The notes under the pieces were generated by a model that was not told the origin of the DNA, did not search any database, and worked only from the letters and a program-made list of their open reading frames with translations. Positions 24,889 through 36,665 of a stretch of 64,000 bases of DNA are shown here, piece by piece; positions within the stretch are counted from its first letter, which is position 1; the number at the start of each line of letters is the position of its first letter. Position numbers and translations under genes: made by a program. Origin of the DNA: Rehmannia glutinosa (Eukaryota; Streptophyta; Magnoliopsida; Lamiales; Orobanchaceae); assembly GCA_016081115.2 (NCBI GenBank), contig CM071926.1, positions 13,467,971-13,531,970 on the forward strand. Reading direction: 5' to 3'.

Positions 24889-25310
24889 TGACGGAAGAGT
24901 ACTTGTGGTACATGTCAAATGCTTGGAAGCAGTTAGTTTCTTGGTTCAACAAAAAACAATTAAATACCTACATCCACAATCAAGGCAGTACATAGGCTGC
25001 GGGCGGCTGTTGTGCCCATGTCTTATGGATGAGACAACAAGCGAGAGACTATGATATTGAAGAAAGAGAGATTCCAATTATGTGTGATAACACTAGTGCT
25101 ATTGCAATCACTCGAGAATCTAGTGTTGCACTCAAGAACAAAGCACATTGATGTCGGATATCATTTTATAAGAAATCATGTTGAAAAGAAAGGCATCATC
25201 TTGGAATACATCTCAATTGATAAGCGGTTAATGACATATTCACAAAGCCCTTATGTGAATCAAGATTTGAAGAGCTTAAGAATGAGCTAGGGTTAATTGA
25301 GTGAGTTAGG
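24889..25310 (+). pseudogene. Element C RNase H, C-terminal part
   Basis: RNase H removes template RNA during reverse transcription. Readable: MSNAWKQLVSWFNKK, the AEYIGC-type segment (about 24985-25010), VMCDNTSAIAIT (about 25078-25115), KHIDVGYHFIRNHVEKKGIILEYISID (25141-25215) and the terminal LKSLRMS (25270-25290). Its upstream half is in the inverted block (4145-4450). Frame shifts are present. Confidence 0.75.
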
Positions 25311-25863
25311 ATACTCGGAAGACTCATTCAAGTAGAGACAAAAGAAGAGAAATGAAAAAGCGAGCAAGTTTCACATTTCGACCAAGTGAAACAAATGACG
25401 GAAATTAGTCAGATCGAGTTAGGTAATAGCCGAGTGATCTAATGTGAAGAGAGAAGCGAGTTAAGTCACTTTTGGATATAAGCTGAGTTATTTATGAGCT
25501 AAGTGACAAAAACACGATCGTTTATGCGGCGGGAATATTTTTAAGGATGACATCGGCGTAATAATGTCTATCCGTACAAAAGTCGCGCAGTTAAGCATAT
25601 GATTAGATATAAATGCTTTGCTACATTTAAAGCGGGGAAATTAATACGGTTTTGAAGGTTAAATCAGGGCCATCAATTTTGATCAAGTTTTCAAATTCCA
25701 AAACCGTCTTTTCAAGCCCAATATAAGTCGAAAACACATTTTCTCTCTCTCACAAAAACTCTCTCGTCTTCAACAAGCAAGAAAAACTCTCTGCAAAAGT
25801 TTGAAAACCCTACTTTCTAAACTCAAGATTTTTCTTATTTTTCACCGGTTATTTTCTCTGAAA
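25311..25863 (+). promoter_or_regulatory. Element C pol/env-like spacer with promoter-like block
   Basis: Non-coding. TATAAAT at 25608-25614 is 256 bp before the ATG. A second box (CAATATAAG, near 25720) lies just before TTTTCTCTCTCTCAC (25739-25753), and a telo-box AAACCCTA is at 25805-25812. The arrangement matches A, B, D and E. Confidence 0.55.
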
Positions 25864-28800
25864 ATGGAAGCATCATATGATTTCGTTAAGTTATCTAAGA
25901 AGATATACTCGGGATCAACAGTGGACTTCAAGGGGATGGTGAAACAGAGTCTTGATGAAGCCCTGTGAAGAAAATTACTTGAGAAACTCGAGAAGTCTAG
26001 TCTGAAGGACTTTCTCACCATGGAGTTCTCTCACACTTACTTAGAAGAGGTCGCGATGTTCTATGTCAACACGAAAGTGCACGATGATGAGATTCGCCCA
26101 TCTATTCACAGCAAGGCTATCAAGATCACCGTTGTGGACCTTCTTGAACATTCCAAGTTGCTCGATGGGATGAAGGAAATCACCGGAAGGATGTCAACAT
26201 TATTCTTTGCTTTGAAAGAGATAGCCAAGCTTGAGTCACCAGGCGAAGGTCGTCTATACATCCAAGAAGGAGTTGATCAAGGAAGATTACCACAAACCGA
26301 TGGACATCGTGTCCAAGTGCGTGGATATGAAGTTTGGAAGCTTCAACCACTGCCCTTGTCTCGGACTAAGTGGTGGTGATGGTTGCGATCATGGAAGAAA
26401 AGAAGATTAATCTGGTGAGTTTAACTTGGTAGATCTCGGAATGTGATCAACAAGTCACTTAAGAAAAATGGGACTTTCGGATGCTCATTGGGGTATGGCA
26501 CGGTGATTGGCCATTTAATGGAAGTGAAATAAATTGCCTGCGCCATGGAAAGCCATTCCATGTGAACAAGAAGATGTTCAAGGTAAACCTTTCTCGAGCT
26601 CAAAGGAAGGCGCATGCCGGAAAGGCGACACAAGTGAGTGTGAGTCGGTGACCTGCCAAGACACATCCGTGACCGCTCCAGCTCTCTCCCCCAAGCTATT
26701 CAAAAGAAGAGAGTTGTGGCGACTAAGCTTGCACTGCCCCTGCCCCTGCCAAAGCCGAGCCACAAGCACCTTTGAACGGCCAATCCGAAGCCCTCGCCCC
26801 CACCGTAGACCACCAAGGATACTTCTATGCCTTTCTCCTGTTGTGAAGAAGAAGCGCACAAGCGTGCCCCTACAAGCCGACTATTGCGAAAAAGATAAAG
26901 ATGGTGGAGCCAAGCCACCACGAGAAAAAGTCAAAGAGGATGAGATTCCTCTTGTCAAGACCAAGAGAAGAAGACTTATCGGGAAGTCGATCTTGAGAAA
27001 GCCGAGTCGCCATTCAGGCCGAGGAAGCCCAAGGAGATGGCGATGCTCAAGAAGAGTAGTATCAAGCGAAGGATGGTGGAGATGCAATCACCATGGATGC
27101 GAGAGAAGATTCTTTGATGCCGATTAGGTCGTGAGTCTAGAAGACCCAACCGCTCGTGAGGCAGTGTGTGGAGAAGCAAAGAGGCGAGACAAGACTCTTG
27201 ATGAAAGAGCTATCTCGTCCCCTCGGACCAATGCCAATATACGGCGAGGAGCAAGCTCCACTTGCTACAATTCAAAAGATGGAGATGATGTTGATGATGA
27301 CGTGATAATGTATTCTCCGATCTACGTGGATTTTCGGCAAAAAGATTGAGGGATTGGAGAAGATGGAAGGCGGACTTCTCCGACATCAATTTGAGCACCC
27401 TGAGTTCATCAAAAAGAAGAGGAGCTCATATGATTCCTAGGAAACGCGTCTCATCACTATGCCATTAATGAATAATTTTGTATGGACGCCCTTGTGCCAT
27501 CAAAGAAGATGAAAAGGAGAAAGCTTTGGAGAAAGCCATAGCTCTTGAAAAATCAAAGATGTGTATGTTCACTTTGGAGATCATGAGCATCACATGGAAT
27601 TGACTTATAGCGGCAATCTAGAAGAGATTGATCCTGGCTGGCTTGATTGAGAAGGCCGAGTTCCAACATGCCATTAACGAATCAAAAGCCATGCACGAAC
27701 AATAAATGCAAGATGGTCTAGGAGAGTCCTCCCAACTCTTTCATCGATCTAATCCCTTAGGAGTGGCGCAAAAGATAGCTACGACATTGCTTTGCCACCA
27801 CATCCCCCTGCAATAAAAATGGCTCTCGGGAGATGGCGATGAAGCTAGGGAAGGAGATGAAGTGGGCACTTAGCCAAGCCAACCCACGAAGGTGTTGAGA
27901 CACTTGCCCCCACGACTACTCAAAAGAAAAACAGGCCCAGTCACGGGTGTAGAGTAACCCCATAACCGTTAACTTAGTTGGTGCGCCGGCTAAAGGGGAG
28001 CTCTCTCCACCACGGCTAGGTCGGAGGACGTTGTGGGAGACCAAACTATGAAGTTAAGAGCGAATGTGAGAAATCAATGGAACAAGAGAGTGAAGTTAAC
28101 AAAGCTCGGGCGATTGAGACTGCTTCCCATTGAAACTTCTTCTATAATGAAAGCCGATGACGCTGGCGATGCATCAAAGGCAAAGGGTGGAAAGGAGGCC
28201 ATGGGAGTTGAGACTACGGCCATGAAAGTGCAATCCTAGGAGTTCGGACTCGACGGATGCCACCGAAGACCCCAAGGTAGGCGAGTGCGCCAAGGAAATC
28301 TTCCCAAGACCTACTTTGCGATTGAGATCGCACATATGGATGTTGAAGGCCCCGGCTGCGCTTGTCCAATCTTAGGCTAACACAATCGCTCAAGCTCGAA
28401 ACCGATCCACCGAGCACGATAAGACATCTGCTCCCTTTCTACATAAGTTGGTATAGGCGAGGCAAGTCAAGTCAGTGACTCTTTTCAAAGGGAGAAGGGA
28501 AGGGCTCTACAACGTGGCCCTACGGGGATCCCTCTCGTCCCCAGCACTGTGTTTGAAGAAATATTCCATTTTGAAGCCGATTGCCACCTCTAGATGCTTG
28601 AAGTGCGCTATAGAGCAAGCCAAGTACACTATGGAAATAGAGCACAGTATCTCGAGCCGAATCAACGATAGTGTCTATAAGTTTCAACTTCAATCTTTAT
28701 TTGGCTCGAGGAAGAGTCCGCTTCTACGGCCGACTTAGAAAGGCATTTAAAGACATTTGCGAGAGAAATTGAGAAAATGGAACACGGCTTAAGATCGTTA

Positions 28801-29621
28801 GACCTAAGGCCGACAACCGTGATGCAAGTATCAACGGGGATATTCTGTGTTGTTCTACGAATCGGCCCGAGAGAATGGGGTCGCTCAAACAAGCGCTGTA
28901 TGAGATTAGAGCATGTTGTTTAATTCAAGTCACTCTTTTGAGTTGCTAGTTTGGAGTGCGGATAATATTCAGTTTCAATAGAGGCAAAAGGAGTATATGG
29001 TGAGAATTGAAGAATCTCACAAGTCGGACATGGAGTTACTTGCCGCAACACAAGATCGAGATTGTAAGGCGGAGAACAACATGAACCAGCGATTCGGTGT
29101 TCTCCAAGATCGAAATGAAATTGATGGCGTGAGTCAAGGCTACGTGAATGCGAAGTCGAACAACCTACTCCAAAGCGGATGACAAGCAAAATTCTACGAA
29201 CAACCGACTTGACTTTATTCTCGGTGGATTGTTCCTTGCCTTTGACGACCCTTTCGTTTGGTGATGATGCTAAAGGGGAAGATGAGGCCTTGAAGGAATC
29301 AAGGAAAGCAAAGGGAGTCATAAGGTGGAAAAGAAGAAAGTACAAGCTAATGGGAAAGGAAGCTCAAAACCCCCTTGAAGCTTATGCATGCCCGGACTCC
29401 TCGGAATGATAGATTACGACTTCACTTCAAAGAATCTCTTGCAAGAGAAATCGAGTGGAACATAAAGGCGAGTTGGCGGTGAAAGAATCAAGAAAAGCCA
29501 TCAAGCCGAGTTCGAAAAGGTAGGCGATAAGTATTCTATGCGATTGAAATATAAGGGCGCAATATGATGGTTTTCCATCTGGAAAGGATTTCCTGCGATC
29601 AAGCCCCAAGAGACATTGCTA
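25864..29621 (+). pseudogene. Element C env-like post-pol gene, first part
   Basis: Starts MEASYDFVKLSKKIYSG. The N-terminal domain readable at 26020-26379 (FLTMEFSHTYLEEVAMFYVN) resembles the putative plant transposon protein domain. Then come a GTVIGH/FHVNKKMF-type segment (26490-26600), a Pro/Ala-rich linker (26730-26830) and a basic cluster with PLVKTKRRRLIGKS (26948-26990) that could be a nuclear localisation signal. A long charged middle, a coiled-coil part (about 28990-29180) and an internal polypurine-like motif (29261-29281) follow. The gene is cut by element D at 29621 after PKRHCYAM-type codons and resumes at 43772. Confidence 0.6.
29261..29281 (+). other. Internal polypurine-tract-like motif in C env-like gene
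   Basis: GTGATGATGCTAAAGGGGAAG, equivalent to the motif in A, B and D, about 1.0 kb before the 3' LTR once D and A are removed. Confidence 0.6.
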
Positions 29622-29626
29622 TGCCT
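29622..29626. repeat. Target site duplication of element D, left (TGCCT)
   Basis: TGCCT precedes TGTGAGTCCC and recurs at 43767-43771. Confidence 0.88.
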
Positions 29627-31174
29627 TGTGAGTCCCAAGGGGTGTGAGTAAGGTTTAGTAGGGAGGGTTGAATAAACCTTACCAAATTTTTGATTTTAAT
29701 CCTTTTAAAATTATAACGAGTTAACTCAAACAATCTGTGTCCTTGAGGGACAACTAAGTTCGTTATTCAAATAAGTTAGCCACTCAACGGACTCGATAGA
29801 GTTTGTTGATAGAATAACTCTTTTTACTTGTTAACCTAAACTTAACTTAGTTTGGTTTTATCGTGGAAGACTTAACACCCTTTGATTAGATTTTAGCTTG
29901 TTTTAACACTTGATTTTTATCACTTGGTTATTAATTAGTTGGATGACAAATATGATTCTAACAACATATATGACGTATGTATGCAAGAAAGTAAATGTCT
30001 TTGAAAGTAAATGACACAAATATTTTTATAGAGGTTCGAAGATGGGGTAATTCTTCTAATCCTCTCTTCTCCAACTCCCCTGAGGAATCCACTAAGTAAA
30101 TGTGAGATCAATTTACAAAGTGGTACGATGCCGCGGTGAAGCGATCACCTGAGACGCCTTGATCACACAACTCGGCTTCTCTTGCGACTCGGCTTCTTCA
30201 TAGGGCGCATTGCCTTGCTACTGAAATGACTTCTCAAGTTATTGGATTTGATCACGTAGCCCTCCAATAAACTTGATATCGGTTCGACCTTGAACCTTCT
30301 TACAATCCTTCTTGGAAAGTAGACCCCTTTTGATTCTTCAAAAGTTTCCTCTTCAATAGATTTGAAGTTGTCTTTCCTTCACAACTTGTGTTGGATCGAT
30401 TTCCTTCAAGTTTCAGGCTTTAGGATTTTCTTGAATGTACTTGAGAATATTGCGGGTTAAATGCTTGAATATTGCTTGCTTGTTCGTGTTCGTAACCTTT
30501 TCTCAATAAATTCCTCGGCCTTTTTATAGTGCACTTTTGAAATTTTGCCCGTTGAAGAGATATGCTAATTTCAAAAGTCACTTGTGTTCGTTGGCTTGTC
30601 TTGTGCTCAGTCCTTGATGTTGACATTTTCTCATATTAAATGTCTTGCGGATTGCATTTTCCACGACACACGTGCGAAGATATTTCCCATTGGTTTATTC
30701 CTTTTGCACAAAACGGGACCAACACTTTACACTGACAACTTTGACATGTTACTATTCTAAGTAACATCCTTGACTCTAATCAACGGATCTAAGTCGGTTG
30801 TCTTGACTTGATTCTTGTCTTTACCCCCTGTGACTTGAGTCGACTTTCCACGATCGTTGGATGACTCGTTTGTCACTTCAACTTTGAGACTTGGCTTCTT
30901 GAGATAACTTGACGACACTTCTTACAATTGTTCTCACCGACACACCTTCGATCGAGTCTTTGACTTCTTCTTGGCTATACTCGGCTAGCACACAACAGAG
31001 TCTTCAATCCAAATCCGCAATTGACTTGACTTTGTATTTCTTGGCATAATCGACTTGACTCGGCTTTTCCAGCCCTTTCTATTACAATACAAATTATAAG
31101 AAAAATGGGGTGCCAATTTTCTAGTTTAAGTTTTACATGGTATCATCAAAATCTATAAAATAAATTTCTTAACA
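29627..31174 (-). repeat. Element D 3' LTR
   Basis: On minus it begins TGTTAAGAAATT and ends GGGACTCACA. TATA box (minus) at 30522-30528. Pairs with 42225-43766. Confidence 0.92.
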
Positions 31175-31188
31175 ATTTCCCCCTTTTT
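31175..31188 (-). other. Element D polypurine tract
   Basis: On minus AAAAAGGGGGAAAT, preceded by GGCATCATC, next to the 3' LTR. Confidence 0.9.
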
Positions 31189-31474
31189 GATGATGCCAAA
31201 ACTTAAAAACATTCAACAAAACATAAACAACAAAGATACATATAGACAATGCGGTAACAAAGAATGTATGCTTAAAATAGATCATTTTATTTATCATAAC
31301 ATTCTTGTCCTTTACACGATGTTCACATTTGGTATCGATCATTCTTTATCGAGCAAAATACATATCTAAGCTAAGATACTAGAATACATCTTGAGTGAAA
31401 AAATTACATTAAATTCACTAAGTGTATTACGGAAGACTTACATGAATGTATTTACATAAAAATATATGAAGGAT

Positions 31475-34400
31475 TTGCGGCGACACTTCAACGCCTTCGG
31501 CCGCTTCCTTCCTCTTTCTTCTTGACTCTCTTGCGCTCCTCGTCGTCATCAACTCTTTTTCTTTTCTTCTCTTCTTCTTCCTTATTTTCTTCTTTTCATA
31601 GGCCTGTTTGGAAGCATCATCCATTTGCTTTCTCTCGAGCCATCGTCGTGTTTGCCTTTCATTCTCTTCTTCTTGTCTTCTCACGGCCTCGGCGTTCTTC
31701 CTTGCCATTTCTCGGTTGGCTAATGATCATATCCAGCCCGATAAATCAAGCCTTTCTTGTCGATCTACGAATTCAATGTCCTTGGGTTTTGGTCGAGGTA
31801 GTGAACCTCTTCCACCACCACTTTCTTATGCCTCTGGGTGTGTAATGCACGGAGTCTTACGCTTTCGGTGATTTCTTCGGAAGGTTCTTCAGCCTTTCTT
31901 CTTCGCACAAGGCTAAACCTTTCTCCCAAAGATATAAATACCAGGCTTGGGCCATAGCCATTCCTTGGAAATAGCCTTCCGATTCTGGGTTTTGAACTCT
32001 TTAACCGATCTAAAACTCGGATCCATCATCGGTATATCATCCCGATCCTTTCCAACCGGAAGACCACCATATTGTTTCAACACTTCACGAACGCGAGCAT
32101 TCTATCATTTAGAGAACTCCTCAAACCCAACTTCAATAATCTTCATTTTCTCGCCATTGGCACAAAGAGTGCTCAATTGGTAGGGTTATAGGAGTTTGCT
32201 CGGGATGGAGGCGATAACATGACCTTCTTTGGGGTTTATTAACATCAAAGTCGATCCTTTGAACTTTGCCCTTCACTGTTTTACCGCTTCTTCACAAACG
32301 TATTTCATGTCGGCGTCTTTCTTCAATTTCTCTTCTTTTAATCCCTTTAGGGAATCTTATTCCCCCTTTTTGGCATCATTAAAGGAGAGAGGACCTTGGG
32401 AACATACTTCCAAGGAGAAAGTCCGGTCTGTCGTGAAATCGCGTTTTGGAGTCTTTTGCATCGAGATGCGGTTCGAATCTCCGATCGAATCTCCTTAGAC
32501 TCAACTCTCAATATCTTCATTTCGGAGAGTAGGTGAATTTGTCATTCATTGCATTTTTGGTCCGGGATCTCATTCTTATGAAAATGTCGCAACAACTTCA
32601 TATCATTTTTGTGAGACTGAGTTATTCTTTCAATGTATTCCTTTATCCATTGCATGATCATGGAGTTATCCGCACTCCATACAAGCATTCTTCCATATAA
32701 GGCTTTGATGTATTGTACTTGCTCGATTTGCATCACAATCTCTTTGTGTGTCCATTCCCGACCTCGCACCTCGATCCTCTCAAGTCTGGCTGTGAGAGTG
32801 GCATCACGATTGTCCAGGCATAAATCCGGTGAGGCCTGGTGTCGTTCAATCTTCTCAATCTCCTCACAGAGCTTCTTGAATACTTCACGAATTTGGTGTA
32901 TCGCTCGCCCGGTTCGATTCTGCGCCACTCTTTGTAAAAATCAAAGTTTGGCCGGAACAATCGTGTCGGTGGGAATGATGGGATCTTCTCTTACATGTAT
33001 CTTCTTAGTTCAAAGAAACACTGTCTCTTCCTCGAATGCGGGCGGGTCCTGGTGAATGGAAACATGTCTTGAAAGACATATTCATGTACATAGGGAATGT
33101 CTGGTATCGACCCTTCGATGCCTTCCTTGTTGTAGGTGAGTGGAGTCAACTCTCGATGCCTCTACTACAGGCGGCTTCATCGGCAATGTTCATAGTTGTT
33201 TGAGCCTATGACGGAGCGACGGAGTCGTTACTCTGCGATTGTGGAAAACTGTGCAAATGACTCGGTTCACCGGGGCTTTTGGATTGTCTTGCCCAGGTGA
33301 TCGAGCCTCAACTGTCTTAACACTTCCCGGTCTCGATAGACTTTTCTAAATGAATTACCTCTTCCTCATTTGTATCATCGGTGTCATCGATGATGATGAG
33401 AATTGTGGAGTTGGATCATCATCAAAGTTGAACTTCATGCGAGCCAATTTTCACCGATTTGGCTCTTAGTCTTGAGAACATCCTCACCGGGTCCATAGGA
33501 TCTCGCAAGTGGAGTGGACTCGACTTCATCTTTTGATCCCAAAAAGGATGTGTCTAAGTTCCCGGAATCATAAAGTGTGGTTATCTCTTTTTTTTTGCAT
33601 CATTGTGTCTTTGGAGGAATGTTCTATGTATCTTCACCCTTACCCGGGGAAGTCTCAACCTCCCTTGGGCCTATAACACCCCGAGACTCAACTCAATGCG
33701 AGGCCTTGATGTTCCCTTCGACGGTCTCAAGCTGTCTTGGGTCTTCTACATTCCTTTCGGCAGTCACAACTCCCTTAGGGTCTTCGACAATGGCATCCAT
33801 AGGAGTTTCAACTCCTTGGATTGCACTTTTTGTGCCCGAGTGTTAACTCCCGGGAATCACCATCCTCGTGCCTCAACCGTGATAACAACGTCATTGGCAC
33901 CGCAAAGCGATTGACACTTACACTTCACCGGGACAGACTCAAATGTCCGAGCTTCATCAATGTCACTCTCTTTGAGGTGCACTCTCTTTCTCAACTTCGC
34001 CTCCTTGCTTGCTTGAAAGATGAGTCTCCCACAAAGAACCTCCAACCTGCTTTGTGGTGGAGAGAGTTTCCCCACCGGTGGCTCACCGGTAAGTGACTGA
34101 TTGAGGGGTCACTCTTCTCCGAGATGCGACTTTATCCGTTGAGTGCTCGGCCCACGGGGAAGGTGTAAGAACACCTTCTTCGGGGGGTTGGCTCAGCTTG
34201 GGTGCCCAATTTCCCGGCCATCATCGCCATTCCCGGATCCATCCTCGATTGCACATGAGGCGTGGGCTGCGGCAATGACGGATGCAATGTGCTATGCCAC
34301 TTCCCGGAGGATCGGTTTGCGAAGAGTATGAGATGACTCTCTGGACCATCTAACAATCTTTGCTCATGGATGGCTCGGATTCCCTCACAACTGCTTTGCA

Positions 34401-36129
34401 TATCGACTTCTCGGCTTGCGTGATGGGATCCTCATCACTTTCTCGAGCACATCAAGATGCGTGTGAGTGTGATATGCGAGCACCAAATTTGCATATTTTT
34501 ATTTTTCAATGCTCGGGCTCGCTCCTCGGCTTTAGCCTTTTTATCTGCCTTTATTATGCGGAGGATATGCATGCGATTGTCTTCGTTGAGGGCTTGTCGG
34601 ATAGTTGCAACACCAAGAAATCGTAGCAACTCTTCTTCTTCTTCTTCTGAACTCGGGGCGAGTGAATCGCACCGATCGATCCGCTTCCATGCCCTCCATT
34701 CTTGTAGACGTCGGGATGTCGGATAAACTGGGAGTACATGATTACATCGCCATCATCATCTTCACCCTCGCCTCCCGATTAACGGAATGGGAGGTAGAAG
34801 GCCTTGCTCTTCCTCATAAGCGAAGCATCGGATGTGGGCGGGAGACAACTTTTTCAACAATAGGTTCGATTGTCTCTGTTTGCTTCACTCTCTCACCGTC
34901 TTCAACAACACGGTGGGTCTTGATGATTACCATCGTGAGACTTTGTAGTTGCATCAATAACTTTGGGAGATCGCTTCTTGATCACTAGTAGTCTCGGCTT
35001 GCTTCTCCAAATGAGTAGTAGACTCAACCGTCTTCTCAAGGTCGGAATGCCTGACCACCTTATCTTTCTTGGACGAACCATAGGGACTTAAGTTCCGATT
35101 CGATGAGATTCATCGCCATGGGGGCTTGGGTATTCTTCTTAGATGGAGTCGCCTTCCTCGTCTTGGCGATCCTCTTAACTTCTTCTTGACGGGCCGGATA
35201 AGGGATTTGGGATTCCTTCTCGCTCTGCTGCGGGCGGGAGTCTCATTGTTCGAGGCGGATGACTCGGCTACGAGGGGCGGTGTGTTCTTTTTCTTAGCTA
35301 CAAGGGGAACTTTCTTCTTTGGGGAGAGGGTAGCGATTTGTGTCTTCAGGTCACCATTCCCCCTCACTGTATCGACTTTCTTCGCGTGAGCTCTCTTACG
35401 GGCGCCGAAAAGGTTGGCCCAAAACATCTTCTTGTTCACGTGGAAGTGTTTGCCATGACGTGAAACACCCTTCACTTCCAAAGAAATGACCAATCACAAG
35501 GCCATATCCTAGTGAGCATCCAAAGGACCCATCTTCTTAAAAGTCTTGTTCAAGACATTCGGCGAGTCTGCAGTAAACAAATTCAGCCATTGACCTTTTT
35601 CCCTTGCATGATCGCAACCATGATGATCAACTTTGTCTTTGTGGTGATTGAAGTCATCAAACTTCATGTCGACACATTTCGAGGTGACATCCATCAATTT
35701 GTGATAGTCGTCCTTCAATAACTTCTTGTCACCGTAAACCACTTTAGCAAAGACACTCGGGTTTGGCCACTTCCTTCCATGCAAGCGGCCAGTCGACATC
35801 GGCCTCGTATATTTCCTTCATGCCTTCCCGAAGGCGACAAACAATGCTCATCAAGGTCTTTTGCATTTTTTATGTCACTTCTTTGTGGACGGAAGATTTG
35901 ATTTCTTCCTCCCCGCACCTCTGCGTTGACATAGAACATAGCTACCTCCTCAAGGTAGGTATGAGAATACTCCATAGTCGAAAAAGCTTTGAGACCGGAC
36001 TTTTCCAACATCTCCGCTATTTTTAGAACCGGGGTCTCATCGACACCTGCTTCACCATTCCATCGAAATCCACCGATGCACCGGAGTGGATTTGCTTGAG
36101 AGCTTCACATAATCTAACTTTGGTGCCAT
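31475..36129 (-). pseudogene. Element D env-like post-pol gene
   Basis: Starts MAPKLDYVKLSSKS at 36129. N-terminal domain with AFSTMEYSHTYLEEVAMFYV (about 35920-36000), then DKKLLKDDYHKLMDVTSKCV (35690-35760) and VKGVSRHGKHFHVNKKMFWA (35410-35480). A linker with NPKSLIRPVKKKLRGSPRRG (about 35170-35220) is strongly basic. A long charged middle follows, then a coiled coil (32542-32928, with RERIEVRGREWTHKEIVMQI-like heptads) and a Lys/Arg/Glu-rich tail (31480-31708). About 1500 codons, broken in many places. The function is unknown; 'env-like' refers to position only. Confidence 0.6.
32359..32382 (-). other. Internal polypurine-tract-like motif in D env-like gene
   Basis: On minus AATGATGCCAAAAAGGGGGA, 1.18 kb from the true tract, at the same place as in A and B. 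Confidence 0.7.
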
Positions 36130-36665
36130 TTTCGAGAGATTTTTATCGATCGAAAAACTAGAAACTTGCTTGAGAGAACTTAGGGTTTTGAGAGAAAAAC
36201 TTTGCTTTGCTTGAAGATGAGCAGATTCGCGTAAGGTGAGAGAAATGCAAACTTCCATATATAAGGGGCGTGAAAGGACACATTTCGGATTTTGAAATTT
36301 TCGATCAAAATCAACGGCTCAAATGGAACATCAAAACCGCATTTAATTACTCGCATTTAATGCGGCAACATTTATATCAATCAAATGGCTTCTTGCAGAT
36401 TTTATTTGTGACCGTCATTATTACGCTGATGTCATCCTTAAAAACATCCCCTCATTTAAATCGATTGCATTTTTGTCACTTAGCTCATAAATGATTCAAC
36501 TTTTATCCAAAGTGACTTAACTCGCTTCTCTCTTCACATGATGTAACTCACCGTCTAACTTGATACAATCGACTTCTCGATAAGCTATTTCACTTAGTGA
36601 AGTGTGAAACTTGCTCTGTTTTGATTTCTCATCTTCTTTCTCTGCCGATTGAATCTTCTCGAGTT
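36130..36665 (-). promoter_or_regulatory. Element D pol/env-like spacer with promoter-like block
   Basis: On minus: TATAAAT (36370-36376, 247 bp before the ATG), CCGTTGATTTTGATC (about 36299-36313), a clear second box CCTTATATATGG (about 36253-36264), TTTCTCTCACC just after it, and the telo-box (36181-36188). No coding content. Confidence 0.55.
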